The position numbers and the translations under genes are program-made. Positions 8,390 to 19,526 of a stretch of 64,000 bases of DNA are shown in pieces. Origin of the DNA: Microbulbifer sp. Q7. GTDB taxonomy: Bacteria > Pseudomonadota > Gammaproteobacteria > Pseudomonadales > Cellvibrionaceae. Position 1 is the first letter of the stretch. The number at the start of each line of letters is the position of its first letter. The notes below the pieces were generated by a model. It did no database searches, had not been told where the DNA came from, and saw nothing but the letters and a program-made list of their open reading frames with translations. The DNA lies in the NCBI RefSeq assembly GCF_001639145.1, contig NZ_LROY01000001.1:436501-500500 (forward strand), given 5' to 3'.

Positions 8390-10552
8390 TCAGAACTGAT
8401 AGGTAATGCCCACAGAAGCGGTGCGCGGGCGGTTGGCGCGGGCACCATCCGGAGCGCGGTTGATGATCGCCTGGTCATCCAGCAGGTTATCCACCTTCAG
8501 ATAGCCGGCCAGATCGTCACTGAACTCGTAATGCGCGGCAGCATCCATCACCCACTGAGACTCGGTAACATCGTACTTGTCGCTGGTACCGCGATTACAC
8601 AGGTTGTTCACACACATCTCATCCTGGTAGGCGGCGGTCAGGTTGATACGCCACGCGGCGCCGCTGTCGATACCGGTGGTGATGGCGAAGACGTTTTCCG
8701 GCAGGTAGGCAAAGTTGTCGCCCTTCTGCAGAGAGCCGTCGAGGTTGCTGCGAGAGATTTCGGCTTCGGTCCAGGTGTAGCTGGCACTCAGTGGAATCAG
8801 CCAGCCATTGGCCATGGACCACTCGGTGGCAACAAGCGCTTCCACACCGCGAATGTCGGATTCGCCCAGGGCGTAGTTACCGCTGTCGTCGCCATTGGCA
8901 CAGGGTACGGCAACAGAGCAGTTCTGCACCGCATTTTCGTAATCGCTGTAGAACGCAATAAGCTCCGCACGCAGGTCGCCGTTGTCAAAACGTGCGCCCC
9001 ACTCATAGTTGGTGGACAGATCCCCGGCCTCACCCTCAGCGGAGCCGCCCCCGGGGGGTGCAAAACCGCGGTGCACACCGGCTAACAGGGTCACCGCATT
9101 GCTCACCGCGTAGGTGGCACCCAGGCCGGGCAACCATTCGTTTACGCTGTTGCTGCGGCTGCTGCCCTTTTCGAGGCGATCCACGTCGTTATAGCGCTGC
9201 TGTGCGGTTTCCACATCCTCGTAACGGAGGCTGGCGGTGAGTGCCAATTTTTCCCCCAGCTGGACCTGGTCGTAAACGAACAGGGAGTTAGCCGTGGCAT
9301 CCTCTACGCGGTTGTTGCTGGAGCTGGGATCTGTCGTGTCCTGGTACACCAGCTCGCCGTTAATCTGACGGTAGTTTTCCGTCGGCTGGAAGCGATCCAC
9401 TTCGTCCCAGTGGCGACGCACACCAATCTCCAGATCATGTTGCACGGTACCGGTTTGCAGCTGCCAGTTAGCACTCACTTGCACGCCCCGCGACACATAG
9501 CTGCGGTTATTGTGCTTGATGCCGAATTCCGTATCCAGTTCACCATCGAGAATGGCCTGCGCATCGGCATCCCCCATGTTGGCATCGGCAATCAGTCCGC
9601 CAAGGCTGACCTTGAACCAGTCGCGCTTGAACTTGTTGTAGTAGGCCTGGGTGTTGAGGCTGAAGTCGTCACTCAGAGCGATGCTGTGGTTGAGCTGCAG
9701 GGTGCTGTGACGATTGCGCATTTCATCCAGTGCGCTGATGCCGTAACGGCGATTGGGGTCCGCGGCAAAATCAGCATCGGTGAGCCCGAGGTAGCTCATA
9801 CCGGACTCTTCTTCCGAGTACTGCAGCTTCACATCCAGCTGTTGTGCGAAGGCCGCACCCTCGGCAGAGTTCAAACGACCTTTCAGCAGGTAGTCTTCTT
9901 TCGCGATATCGGCGCTATCGGCGCGATCGATTTCACGGAAGCCATCCGCCTGCTGCTGGTGGGTTTCCACCAGCCAACCACTGGTATCGGTGCTGCCACC
10001 GAAATAGGTGTGCAGACGGTTCTCGCCATACTGGCCGGCTTCAAGCTGCACCTTGCCGGTGGTCTCGTCCGGTATGGGTGTACTGATCATATTCACCGCA
10101 CCGCCTACGGTAAACGGGCCGTATTTCAGGGTGCCGGGACCTTTGAGCACTTCAATGCTGTGCAGCCTGCCCGCGGTCGGGAAGTAGTAGGCTTCCGGTG
10201 CGGAATACGGTGCAGGTGCAACCAGTACGCCGTCTTCCATCAGGGAAATCTTGCCCGAGCGCCCGCCATCGGCACCGCGAATGCCGATGTTCGGGCGCAG
10301 GCCGTAACCGTCTTCTTCGCGCAGATAGACGCCCGGCACCGCGCGCATCATGCGGTTGATATCCACGAACTCGAACTGCTCCAGTTCTTCGGCACTCACC
10401 AGGTGCGCAGAGCCGGGCAGTTTATGCAGTGCTTCACTGTTCCCCAGTACAGAAATTGTCTCCAGCGGCTCCTGATTTTCCGCGGCAACGGCGTAGACAC
10501 CGAATCCAGCGAGCATGGCAACGGAAAGCGGGGTGAGAAGAAAGCGGGTCAT
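8390..10552 (-). CDS. TonB-dependent outer membrane receptor, FecA-like
   Basis: Outer-membrane beta-barrel importer energised by TonB, probably for a ferric siderophore or ferric citrate-type ligand. A signal peptide (MTRFLLTPLSVAMLAGFGVYAVAA) is followed directly by a plug domain: ETISVLG as a TonB-box region, then GVYLREEDGYGLRPNIGIRG, IEVLKGPGTLKYGP and GGAVNMIS. A roughly 550-residue barrel follows, ending in a terminal aromatic (VGITYQF). The 720-residue length suits the family. GLRPNIGIRG resembles FecA. There is no N-terminal FecR-interacting signalling domain, and no FecI/FecR genes lie nearby, so Fur control (site just upstream) is the likely regulation. The ATG at 10552 has GGAG six bases upstream. 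Confidence 0.9.
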   Translation of the reverse strand: MTRFLLTPLSVAMLAGFGVYAVAAENQEPLETISVLGNSEALHKLPGSAHLVSAEELEQFEFVDINRMMRAVPGVYLREEDGYGLRPNIGIRGADGGRSGKISLMEDGVLVAPAPYSAPEAYYFPTAGRLHSIEVLKGPGTLKYGPFTVGGAVNMISTPIPDETTGKVQLEAGQYGENRLHTYFGGSTDTSGWLVETHQQQADGFREIDRADSADIAKEDYLLKGRLNSAEGAAFAQQLDVKLQYSEEESGMSYLGLTDADFAADPNRRYGISALDEMRNRHSTLQLNHSIALSDDFSLNTQAYYNKFKRDWFKVSLGGLIADANMGDADAQAILDGELDTEFGIKHNNRSYVSRGVQVSANWQLQTGTVQHDLEIGVRRHWDEVDRFQPTENYRQINGELVYQDTTDPSSSNNRVEDATANSLFVYDQVQLGEKLALTASLRYEDVETAQQRYNDVDRLEKGSSRSNSVNEWLPGLGATYAVSNAVTLLAGVHRGFAPPGGGSAEGEAGDLSTNYEWGARFDNGDLRAELIAFYSDYENAVQNCSVAVPCANGDDSGNYALGESDIRGVEALVATEWSMANGWLIPLSASYTWTEAEISRSNLDGSLQKGDNFAYLPENVFAITTGIDSGAAWRINLTAAYQDEMCVNNLCNRGTSDKYDVTESQWVMDAAAHYEFSDDLAGYLKVDNLLDDQAIINRAPDGARANRPRTASVGITYQF

Positions 10553-10585
10553 TGGGTCTCCTTGACCATAAGTGACATCGGTATT

Positions 10586-10604
10586 TGTAATGAGAATGAT
10601 TATA
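10586..10604. promoter_or_regulatory. Fur-box-like operator upstream of the TonB receptor
   Basis: The 19-base sequence TGTAATGAGAATGATTATA contains the AATGAGAATGATTAT core typical of Fur boxes (consensus built from GATAAT units). It lies 34-52 bases upstream of the receptor ATG, where it would cover a promoter. Identification is by pattern only. Confidence 0.65.
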
Positions 10605-10756
10605 GTTTGCCTGTTGATCCTTGTCAGCAGGCGCGGCGGTTTTTCCGGTGAAATTTTGTGATTTTTTCTTCGTCCACGGCGGCTCGGTGCTGGTTTTGCA
10701 CAGCAGTCGTCGGAGCCTACTATGGGCTGTTACATCCGTCGGAACTCGGAGTAACT

Positions 10757-11227
10757 ATGTTGAGACCGATACAGGAATCGGATATCGAGCGTTTGCTGCA
10801 GCTATGGCTCCATGTGGCATGCACCAATCACCCGAGCTTGCCGGTGCGCTACTGGTCTGAGCCGGGACGCGCCATGCGGCGGCGACTGAACGCGCAGTGC
10901 AGGCCAGACGGGCAACGGGATCTCGGAGTGAGTACTCACTGGGTTTACACCCGGGCCGGATCCGATACGTCCGAGGGGCTGGTCACCATCACCGAGAACC
11001 GGCGGGTGGACACGATCTTTGTGTCACCGGGGGAACAGGGGCACGGCGTCGGTAGCGAGTTGATGGCACAGGCCAAGTTTGGCCGCATTCAACTGGAAAC
11101 CCTGGTACTGGAAGAGAATCTGCACGGCCGCTACTTTCTGCAGCAACACGGCTTTCAGGAGGCAGAGCGCATATTCAATGCGGTCGCCGGTCAGGAGGAG
11201 ATCACCATGCACTGCCGTGTTGCCTGA
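10757..11227 (+). CDS. GNAT-family N-acetyltransferase
   Basis: Small acetyl-CoA dependent acetyltransferase of 156 residues; the acceptor is unknown. The N-terminus (MLRPIQESDIERLLQLWLHV) and the acetyl-CoA binding segment (VSPGEQGHGVGSELM, the Q/R-x-x-G-x-G/A loop) near residue 95 are typical GNAT features. HGRYFLQQHGFQE is the late GNAT beta-strand region. The overall style resembles YjaB-type proteins. I chose the ATG at 10757, preceded by CGGAG; the longer frame from 10658 would run back toward the divergent receptor promoter. It ends before a terminator shared with gyrB. Confidence 0.8.
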   Translation: MLRPIQESDIERLLQLWLHVACTNHPSLPVRYWSEPGRAMRRRLNAQCRPDGQRDLGVSTHWVYTRAGSDTSEGLVTITENRRVDTIFVSPGEQGHGVGSELMAQAKFGRIQLETLVLEENLHGRYFLQQHGFQEAERIFNAVAGQEEITMHCRVA

Positions 11228-11272
11228 CCACCGCTGCGGCGGTGGGCTGAAATTTCACACACGGGGCCACAC

Positions 11273-11309
11273 AAAAAAAGCCCGCTCGATACAAACCGGG
11301 CGGGCTTTG
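11273..11309. terminator. Terminator between the acetyltransferase gene and gyrB
   Basis: Stem AAGCCCGC / GCGGGCTT with a long loop. On the minus strand it is followed by seven T residues, a strong gyrB terminator. On the plus strand only TTT follows, so it is weaker for the acetyltransferase transcript. Confidence 0.8.
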
Positions 11310-11325
11310 TGGTTGGCGGAATCGC

Positions 11326-13758
<2,433 letters not shown>

Positions 13759-13829
13759 TTAACGCCGGCGCTGACCGCCAGGCCTTCTCTTCTGAGTATC
13801 AATTTTTTGTAGGACCGCGAGCCAAGTTG

Positions 13830-14939
13830 TCAAAGCTCAATCCCAGCTTCGCTCACACTGCCATGTTCCACGTGGAACATCTTTGGTTCGCACCACGGTG
13901 CAGGCAGCTTGAGCCACGGCTGTGCCGTGACCGAGTGATCGATCCCGGTAACAAGCACCTGACTGGCACATTCGCTAATCCAGCGAGCAAAAAGCGCCTG
14001 ATTCCCTGCATCAAGCTCCGACGGAAGATCGTCCACCAGGAACACTGGCCGCTGTGCACCGCCAACGGCCGCCGCCATTGCGGTTCGCAGCGCGCACACC
14101 GCCATCTTTTGTTGCCCCCGGGAAAGAACTGAATGGGCCGGCTGTCCGTGGATAACAAAGCGGATATCTGCACGGTGCGGGCCCGCACGGGTAAAGACCT
14201 GCGATATATCCCCCTCCAGCGCGTGATCCAGCGCTTTGCGCAGCGACAAATCCTTCTTCCAGCCGCTTCGATACTGGATATCCAGATCACCGAATACTGC
14301 AACCGGTAGATCCTCCAGACGCTCCCTGAACAGGCCGTACAGCGTCTCAAAAACCGCTCTACGCATTGCGTCTACTATCTCACCACTTCGGACCAGCTGG
14401 AGCTCCCAGGGGGCCAGCAAGTTGTGGTCGATTTTACCACGACGAAGCAATGCATTGCGCTGCTTTAGGGCGCTTTGATAAGCCTTCCAGTGCCCCGCGA
14501 ACGAATGTTCCACGTGGAACACTGTCCAGTCCAGTAGCTGCCTGCGAACCCCAGGGCCCCCATCCAGAGCGGCGAAGCTCTCACTATCAATTACCTGCAG
14601 CGGCAAGGAAGCCGCCAGCTGGGAGCTGCTCTCCGCAGCGGCCTGATTTACGCGAATGCGCCCCTGACCATCACGACGCTTCTCAACCCCGAGGGTGCTG
14701 CCACCTTCCAACCGGCCGAAAACCGCAAGGGAGTCCGAATGGTATTGGATAACCCCCTGACTTTGCCGCGAGCGAAAAGATCGACCGGTACCCAGCATGT
14801 GTACCGCCTCCAGCAACGACGTTTTACCGCTACCGTTAGCGCCGCAAAACAGCACCACCGCCGCCCCAAGCGCGAGGTCCGCCTCCGTAATATTGCGAAA
14901 GCTCTTGAGCGCCACCCGGGTCAAAGCCAAAACAGCCAC
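13830..14939 (-). CDS. recF: DNA replication and repair protein RecF
   Basis: SMC-like ABC ATPase that loads RecA at gapped DNA with RecO and RecR. Walker A is CGANGSGKTSLLEA near residue 31, the signature region is SRGQQKMAV and Walker B is VFLVDDLPSELD. The start is uncertain: GTG at 14939 gives MAVLALTRVALKSFRN, which matches the usual RecF N-terminus, while an in-frame GTG at 14978 would add 13 residues; neither has a strong ribosome site. The coding sequence contains two perfect parS-type palindromes, each read in the same frame as FHVEH. The last one falls in the 15-residue C-terminal tail. The product is about 369 residues, slightly longer than E. coli RecF. Confidence 0.93.
   Translation of the reverse strand: MAVLALTRVALKSFRNITEADLALGAAVVLFCGANGSGKTSLLEAVHMLGTGRSFRSRQSQGVIQYHSDSLAVFGRLEGGSTLGVEKRRDGQGRIRVNQAAAESSSQLAASLPLQVIDSESFAALDGGPGVRRQLLDWTVFHVEHSFAGHWKAYQSALKQRNALLRRGKIDHNLLAPWELQLVRSGEIVDAMRRAVFETLYGLFRERLEDLPVAVFGDLDIQYRSGWKKDLSLRKALDHALEGDISQVFTRAGPHRADIRFVIHGQPAHSVLSRGQQKMAVCALRTAMAAAVGGAQRPVFLVDDLPSELDAGNQALFARWISECASQVLVTGIDHSVTAQPWLKLPAPWCEPKMFHVEHGSVSEAGIEL
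13864..13879. other. parS centromere site 1 (inside recF)
   Basis: Perfect 16-base palindrome TGTTCCACGTGGAACA, the ParB-binding parS sequence known from Pseudomonas-type chromosomes (variant of TGTTTCACGTGAAACA). It lies in the 3' end of recF, about 17 kb from parAB. Confidence 0.9.
14506..14521. other. parS centromere site 2 (inside recF)
   Basis: Second identical copy of TGTTCCACGTGGAACA, 642 bases from the first and in the same reading frame of recF. An exact 16-base palindrome occurring twice so close together, with parA/parB nearby, strongly supports a partition locus. Confidence 0.9.
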
Positions 14940-15076
14940 CCCGCCACGGGCAAACCGCCCATACGAAAAGACCGCCACCCCAGCGGGATGACGGTCTCAA
15001 CCAATCGCGAAAAGCCAAAGAGAGGTGAATTCAAAGCCTCAGCACCGAACAACCGAGTGATTCTGGGGGCTGCCGA

Positions 15077-16186
15077 TTACAGACGCATCGGCATAATGAC
15101 ATACACGGAATCGCCCTCTTCCGGCTGCTGCAGCAAGGCACTGCTGTTAGCGTCACCAAGACCGATACGAATCTGATCACTGTGAATGGCCGCAGTCACG
15201 TCCAGCAGGTAGCCCACGTTAAACCCGATCTCCAGGGGGTCTCCGTGATAATCCACCACCAACTGCTCTTCCGCTTCTTCCTGCTCTGGGTTGTTCGCCA
15301 CGATCTGCAACAGCCCCTCAGACAGCTGCAACCGTACACCGCGGTACTTCTCATTGGACAGAATCGCCGCGCGCTGGAACGCCTGACGCAGGGCGAGACG
15401 ATCGGCAAACACCTCATTGCCTGCGCCACGCGGCAGCACGCGCTCATAATCCGGGAACTTGCCATCTACGAGCTTGGAGGTGAACGTAAAAGGACCGCTG
15501 TTTACCCGAATATGGTTATTGCCAAGCACCACTTCCGCACTCGCGTCGGTATCTTCCAGCAGGCGACCCAACTCCAGCACACCCTTGCGCGGCACAATCG
15601 CCTGAACCGGGCTCTCAACGTTCAGGCCGGGCGCGTCGCGGTCACACAGTGCCAGGCGGTGGCCATCGGTGGCCACGGCGCGAAGCTGCTGCGGCCGACA
15701 CTCCAGCAGCAGACCGTTCAGATAGTAGCGCACGTCCTGCTGGGCCATGGCAAACCCGGTGGCCTCGATCAGGCGGCGAATTTCACGCTGGGAAATTGTG
15801 AAGCGACTCTGCGCGGTGGTTTCCTCCTGGTTGGGGAAATCACTGGCCGGCAGCGTCGACAGCTGAAAGCGGCTGCGACCACTGCGCAGCACCAGGCGCT
15901 CGCCATCGCGCTCGAACTTCAGCTCGGCGCCGTCTGGCAGGGAACGACAGATATCCAGTAGCTTGCGCGCGGGCACTGTAACCTCGCCTTCGAGCTCGGC
16001 GGGCTGCTCAAGCTGCAGGCGGCCGACAATCTCTACCTCGAGATCGGTACCGGTCAGGGAAAGCTCCTGCCCCTGCAGCTGCATCAGAACATTTGCCAGT
16101 ACGGGCAATGTCTGGCGCTTCTCTACCACGCCCGCCACCAGTTGCAGCGGTTTTACCAGGGCATCGCGACTTACGCTGAATTTCAT
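15077..16186 (-). CDS. dnaN: DNA polymerase III sliding clamp (beta subunit)
   Basis: Ring-forming processivity clamp for DNA polymerase III. The 369-residue length and the N-terminus MKFSVSRDALVKPLQLVAGVVEKRQTLPVL split across three homologous clamp domains are typical. Other conserved parts are the SLTGTDLEVE loop, YLNGLLLE and ATDGHRLA in the middle domain, and the C-terminal VYVIMPMRL that forms part of the protein-binding groove. It lies between dnaA and recF on the same strand, 91 bases downstream of dnaA, consistent with the classical dnaA-dnaN operon. Confidence 0.98.
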   Translation of the reverse strand: MKFSVSRDALVKPLQLVAGVVEKRQTLPVLANVLMQLQGQELSLTGTDLEVEIVGRLQLEQPAELEGEVTVPARKLLDICRSLPDGAELKFERDGERLVLRSGRSRFQLSTLPASDFPNQEETTAQSRFTISQREIRRLIEATGFAMAQQDVRYYLNGLLLECRPQQLRAVATDGHRLALCDRDAPGLNVESPVQAIVPRKGVLELGRLLEDTDASAEVVLGNNHIRVNSGPFTFTSKLVDGKFPDYERVLPRGAGNEVFADRLALRQAFQRAAILSNEKYRGVRLQLSEGLLQIVANNPEQEEAEEQLVVDYHGDPLEIGFNVGYLLDVTAAIHSDQIRIGLGDANSSALLQQPEEGDSVYVIMPMRL

Positions 16187-16277
16187 AATTATTGCCTTGA
16201 TCTCAGTTAGGTCATTCTTGTTCTACGCGGCACAGGGAAACCCAAATGCAGCAAAAATTCTTTTAATATCAACGACT

Positions 16278-17960
16278 TCAGGTGGTCAGCGAGCGGGTCA
16301 GCAGGCGCACATCCTCGCGGATATCCCCGTCCGACTCCTGCAACTCCTTGATCTTCCGACAGGCATGCAACACCGTCGTATGATCACGCCCACCAAACGC
16401 ATCGCCAATTTCGGGCAGGCTGTGATTGGTCAGCTCTTTCGCCAGCGACATGGCCACCTGCCGTGGGCGCGCCACCGAACGGCTGCGACGCTTGGAAAGC
16501 AGGTCCGCCACCTTGATCTTGTAGTACTCCGCTACCACGCGCTGGATATTATCCACGCTCACCAGACGATCCTGCAGCGCCAGCAAATCCTTCAGCGCCT
16601 CGCGCACCAGAATATCGTCAATGGGGCGACCGGTGAACTGTGCGTTCGCGATGACACGGCGCAGCGCGCCTTCCAGCTCGCGTACGTTCGAGCGAATACG
16701 CTGGGCGATAAAGAAGGCCGAATCATGGGGCAGATCGACTCCGACCTGCTCCGCCTTCTTCATCAGAATGGCGACGCGGGTTTCCAGCTCCGGCGGCTCT
16801 ACCGCCACCGTTAGCCCCCAGCCGAAGCGCGACTTGAGCCGCTCTTCCAGACCGTCGATTTCCTTGGGATAGCGGTCACAGGTAAGGATGATCTGCTGAC
16901 CACCTTCCAACAGTGCGTTAAAGGTATGGAAAAACTCTTCCTGGGAGCGCTCTTTACCGGCAAAAAACTGGATATCATCAATCAGCAACGCATCCACCGA
17001 ACGGTAATAGCGCTTGAAATCACTGATCGCATTCAGCTGCAGCGCCTTCACCATATCGGCAACGAAGCGCTCTGAATGCAGATACACAACCTTCGCATTG
17101 GGGTTGCGATCGACCAGCGCGTTACCCACAGCGTGCATCAAGTGCGTTTTACCCAGCCCCACACCGCCATAAATAAACAACGGGTTATAGGCGCCACCGG
17201 GGTTATCTGCAATTTGCTGCGCTGCTGCAAGCCCCAGCTGGTTGGACTTACCCTCCACGAACGACGCAAAGGTAAAGCCCCGGTTGAGGGCACTACCGTG
17301 CTTGATCGCACCCTCTACCTCGACCTTGCGTTGCACCCCTGGACCATTACTCTGCGCGCTGGGAGCGATCATCTCCCGGTTGGAATGCAGATCCGCCGGT
17401 AACCGCTCCGCCGGCGTCAACGCGTCAACGCCCGCCTCCTCAGCAGCGAGATTGTGCGCCTCCGGCGAGGTCCGCGCATTGGCGGCACCGTGGGGACGCG
17501 GCGCAACATTTGCCGTGCCGCCAAATCCGCCGCCATGCGCCGACATCGAAGAATCACCGGGATGCGTGGACGCAACAGGGCCGCCCCCAAAGCCACCACC
17601 AGCACCGGCAGAACCGGCCGTGCGCTGCGCTGCCGCCGCAGAAGGGCGCTGGTACCCCGTGTACTGCGGCGCGGATTCCCCAGCGCCCAGGTTGCGGCGA
17701 AAACGTGAAGTACGGCGATCCAGTGCAACCACCTCAACGGGCACAGAGCGCCCGGCAAACTGTTGCACCAGCTCACGAATACGATCGAGAAACTTGTCGC
17801 TTACCCAATTGAGAATAAAGCGGTTGGGCGCCACCAGACGCAGCTCATTTTCAGAACTGTCGTCACTGACGCGCAGCGGCCTAATCCAGGTGCTGAACTG
17901 CTGCGGTGGCAGCTCATCCTGCAAACAAGCGGCGCACTGCTTCCAAACGGAATCAGACAA
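16278..17960 (-). CDS. dnaA: Chromosomal replication initiator protein DnaA
   Basis: AAA+ initiator that binds DnaA boxes, melts the origin and loads DnaB. Domain I begins [21 protein letters not shown]. Domain II is an unusually long Gly/Ala/Pro-rich linker (roughly residues 85-225). Domain III has Walker [14 protein letters not shown] near 267 and [20 protein letters not shown] as Walker B. Domain IV ends with the DnaA signature [14 protein letters not shown] chose TTG at 17960 as start: it is preceded by TTAGGGGG with proper spacing and aligns with E. coli MSLSLWQQ; the upstream TTG at 17984 lacks such support. The product is 560 residues. A TTG start probably keeps synthesis low. Confidence 0.96.
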   Translation of the reverse strand: MSDSVWKQCAACLQDELPPQQFSTWIRPLRVSDDSSENELRLVAPNRFILNWVSDKFLDRIRELVQQFAGRSVPVEVVALDRRTSRFRRNLGAGESAPQYTGYQRPSAAAAQRTAGSAGAGGGFGGGPVASTHPGDSSMSAHGGGFGGTANVAPRPHGAANARTSPEAHNLAAEEAGVDALTPAERLPADLHSNREMIAPSAQSNGPGVQRKVEVEGAIKHGSALNRGFTFASFVEGKSNQLGLAAAQQIADNPGGAYNPLFIYGGVGLGKTHLMHAVGNALVDRNPNAKVVYLHSERFVADMVKALQLNAISDFKRYYRSVDALLIDDIQFFAGKERSQEEFFHTFNALLEGGQQIILTCDRYPKEIDGLEERLKSRFGWGLTVAVEPPELETRVAILMKKAEQVGVDLPHDSAFFIAQRIRSNVRELEGALRRVIANAQFTGRPIDDILVREALKDLLALQDRLVSVDNIQRVVAEYYKIKVADLLSKRRSRSVARPRQVAMSLAKELTNHSLPEIGDAFGGRDHTTVLHACRKIKELQESDGDIREDVRLLTRSLTT

Positions 17961-18079
17961 GGAACCCCCTAAAAGACGGATCAAGGTGCGACTACGCCCA
18001 AAAGTGTGTCAGCAAATTGCTGCCCCCAAAACACCGGGCTGCACCTTAAAAGAAGGGCGACAGTATATCCCCTGCCCCG

Positions 18080-18220
18080 CAGGTTATCCACAAATACACC
18101 TTGATTGGGGACAACTTTTTCCAAGGAAAGCCGTGTAATATCAACCACTTGAGCATAAATTAACCGAACAACGGGTCAGCAAATCTGCAACTTATCCACA
18201 GCAACCTGTGGATACCTTGG
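18080..18220. other. DnaA-box cluster upstream of dnaA; candidate oriC
   Basis: Three strong DnaA boxes lie in 132 bases: TTATCCACA at 18084-18092, TTATCCACA at 18192-18200, and TGTGGATAC (GTATCCACA on the minus strand) at 18207-18215. The 643-base dnaA-rpmH gap is where Pseudomonas-type origins lie, and transcription diverges from here. The segment 18138-18170 is moderately AT-rich. The rest of the gap up to the rpmH promoter shows nothing I can name. The same boxes could also mediate dnaA autoregulation. Confidence 0.65.
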
Positions 18221-18437
18221 GGTAAACCGGTGCACTCTCTCCGATAGCCCTGACAATACAAGGACTTGAAGAAATGGCGTGAATAACCTCGTTAGAGGCG
18301 AACGGTTTCACTAGCACCCGGGAAGGACAACATCACGAGAAACCACCCTATAAAGAGAAGCAAGAGCGCACTCGGGCCGGCATCCCGCCAACCGTCGCCA
18401 CCGACAACAATTAACCGGACGGAATGCACGCGCCCCG

Positions 18438-18466
18438 TTGCGTTGGCTGGTTTCTTTCTATACAAT
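18438..18466 (+). promoter_or_regulatory. Probable promoter for rpmH-rnpA
   Basis: TTGCGT at 18438-18443 and TACAAT at 18461-18466, separated by exactly 17 bases. It would give a leader of about 130 bases before rpmH. Confidence 0.5.
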
Positions 18467-18558
18467 CCGCCGCCTTCGCAGCGCATAGCCTGCTCCGAAG
18501 TATGCCCACAAGGGCACGCCGCAACGGGCTATTGCCGCAAGCGGTAAAGAATTACGCA

Positions 18559-18596
18559 AACTCCAGGACACAACTCCGGGACATAACTCCAGGTAG
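18559..18596 (+). repeat. Three tandem 13-base repeats in the rpmH leader
   Basis: AACTCCAGGACAC (18559), AACTCCGGGACAT (18572) and the partial AACTCCAGGTAG (18585) stand head to tail and end seven bases before the rpmH ATG. Each unit carries CTCC next to AGG/GGG, so ribosome-site-like and anti-ribosome-site-like tracts alternate. Confidence 0.75.
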
Positions 18597-18603
18597 TAAA
18601 ACC

Positions 18604-18738
18604 ATGAAACGTACATTTCAGCCCAGCAACTTGAAGCGCAAGCGCAACCACGGCTTCCGTGCCCGTATGGCCACCAAGAACGGCCGCAAAATTCTGGCTC
18701 GTCGTCGCGCCAAAGGCCGTAAGGTTCTGTGCGCCTAA
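18604..18738 (+). CDS. rpmH: 50S ribosomal protein L34
   Basis: The 44-residue, highly basic protein [20 protein letters not shown]... is ribosomal protein L34, including the conserved [19 protein letters not shown] core. The start is the ATG at 18604; the open frame extends farther upstream but without similarity. It sits divergent from dnaA across the candidate origin and precedes rnpA, the standard bacterial arrangement. Confidence 0.98.
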   Translation: MKRTFQPSNLKRKRNHGFRARMATKNGRKILARRRAKGRKVLCA

Positions 18739-18782
18739 GATTGCCGCTCTGCGAGCAACCTTATACTTGCCACTGAATCGTT

Positions 18783-19253
18783 ATGCAGTGCCCACGCAGC
18801 GACTTCGCATTCGCCAAGCCGCTGCGGCTGCTCAATGCGGCGCAGTATCGCGCCGTTTTTGATTCCGCGCCGGTTCGCGCCGCGCAACCCCAGTTTCTGA
18901 TCCTCGCCCGCCCCAACGACCTAGGCCATCCTCGGCTCGGTCTTGTCATCGCCAAAAAACACGTCCGCAACGCTACCGACCGCAATCGGATCAAACGCAT
19001 TGCCCGCGAGACCTTTCGCCTGCGACAACACACACTGTTTCCTCTGGATGCGGTGGTACTCGCGCGCGCCGGCGCCGGAGAACTCGACAACGCCGCACTG
19101 GCGAAAATTTTTGACAAGCTGTGGCGAAAACTGGATCAGCGTGCGCGCAACCCCCAGCCCGACAACGGCGGGACCCGCCCCCAGCGCGGGAAGAAGAAGC
19201 GCAGCACGGGAAGCCGCCCACAAAAGGCCCCGGGGCCAGGGAAGCAGCAGTGA
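18783..19253 (+). CDS. rnpA: Ribonuclease P protein component
   Basis: Protein subunit of RNase P, which helps the catalytic RNA remove 5' leaders from pre-tRNA. The conserved RNA-binding signature is seen as KKHVRNATDRNRIKRIARETFR near residues 58-79, after RLGLVIAKK. At 156 residues it is longer than E. coli RnpA (119). The extra length is a Lys/Arg/Pro-rich C-terminal tail (residues about 120-156) that looks disordered. Its TGA overlaps the GTG start of yidD, as is common for this gene pair. Confidence 0.93.
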   Translation: MQCPRSDFAFAKPLRLLNAAQYRAVFDSAPVRAAQPQFLILARPNDLGHPRLGLVIAKKHVRNATDRNRIKRIARETFRLRQHTLFPLDAVVLARAGAGELDNAALAKIFDKLWRKLDQRARNPQPDNGGTRPQRGKKKRSTGSRPQKAPGPGKQQ

Positions 19254-19513
19254 ACTGGCTGGCCATCAAGCTGATTCATCTCTACCGGCTGGTCGCCAGC
19301 CCCTGGGTTGGCAACCAGTGCCGGTTCTATCCGACCTGCTCCCGTTATGCGGAAGATGCATTAAAAACACATGGATTCTGCAAGGGGGGTTATTTAACCC
19401 TGCGCCGCCTTATAAAATGCCATCCTTGGCATCCCGGCGGCCTGGACCACGTCCCCCCCGCCCCTGCACAATCGAAAACTCCGGCGGCCGACGAAAACCC
19501 GCCACCGCAATAA
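19250..19513 (+). CDS. yidD: Membrane protein insertion efficiency factor YidD
   Basis: Small membrane-associated protein encoded between rnpA and yidC in most bacteria; it aids YidC-dependent insertion. It has the conserved cysteine/proline pattern CRFYPTCSRYAEDALKTHG and KCHPWHPGGLDHVP. The GTG at 19250 overlaps the rnpA stop by four bases (GTGA) and gives 87 residues starting NWLAIKLIHLYR. The longer open frame upstream lies inside rnpA and is not real. Confidence 0.93.
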   Translation: MNWLAIKLIHLYRLVASPWVGNQCRFYPTCSRYAEDALKTHGFCKGGYLTLRRLIKCHPWHPGGLDHVPPAPAQSKTPAADENPPPQ

Positions 19514-19526
19514 GGCTATCGAAATA

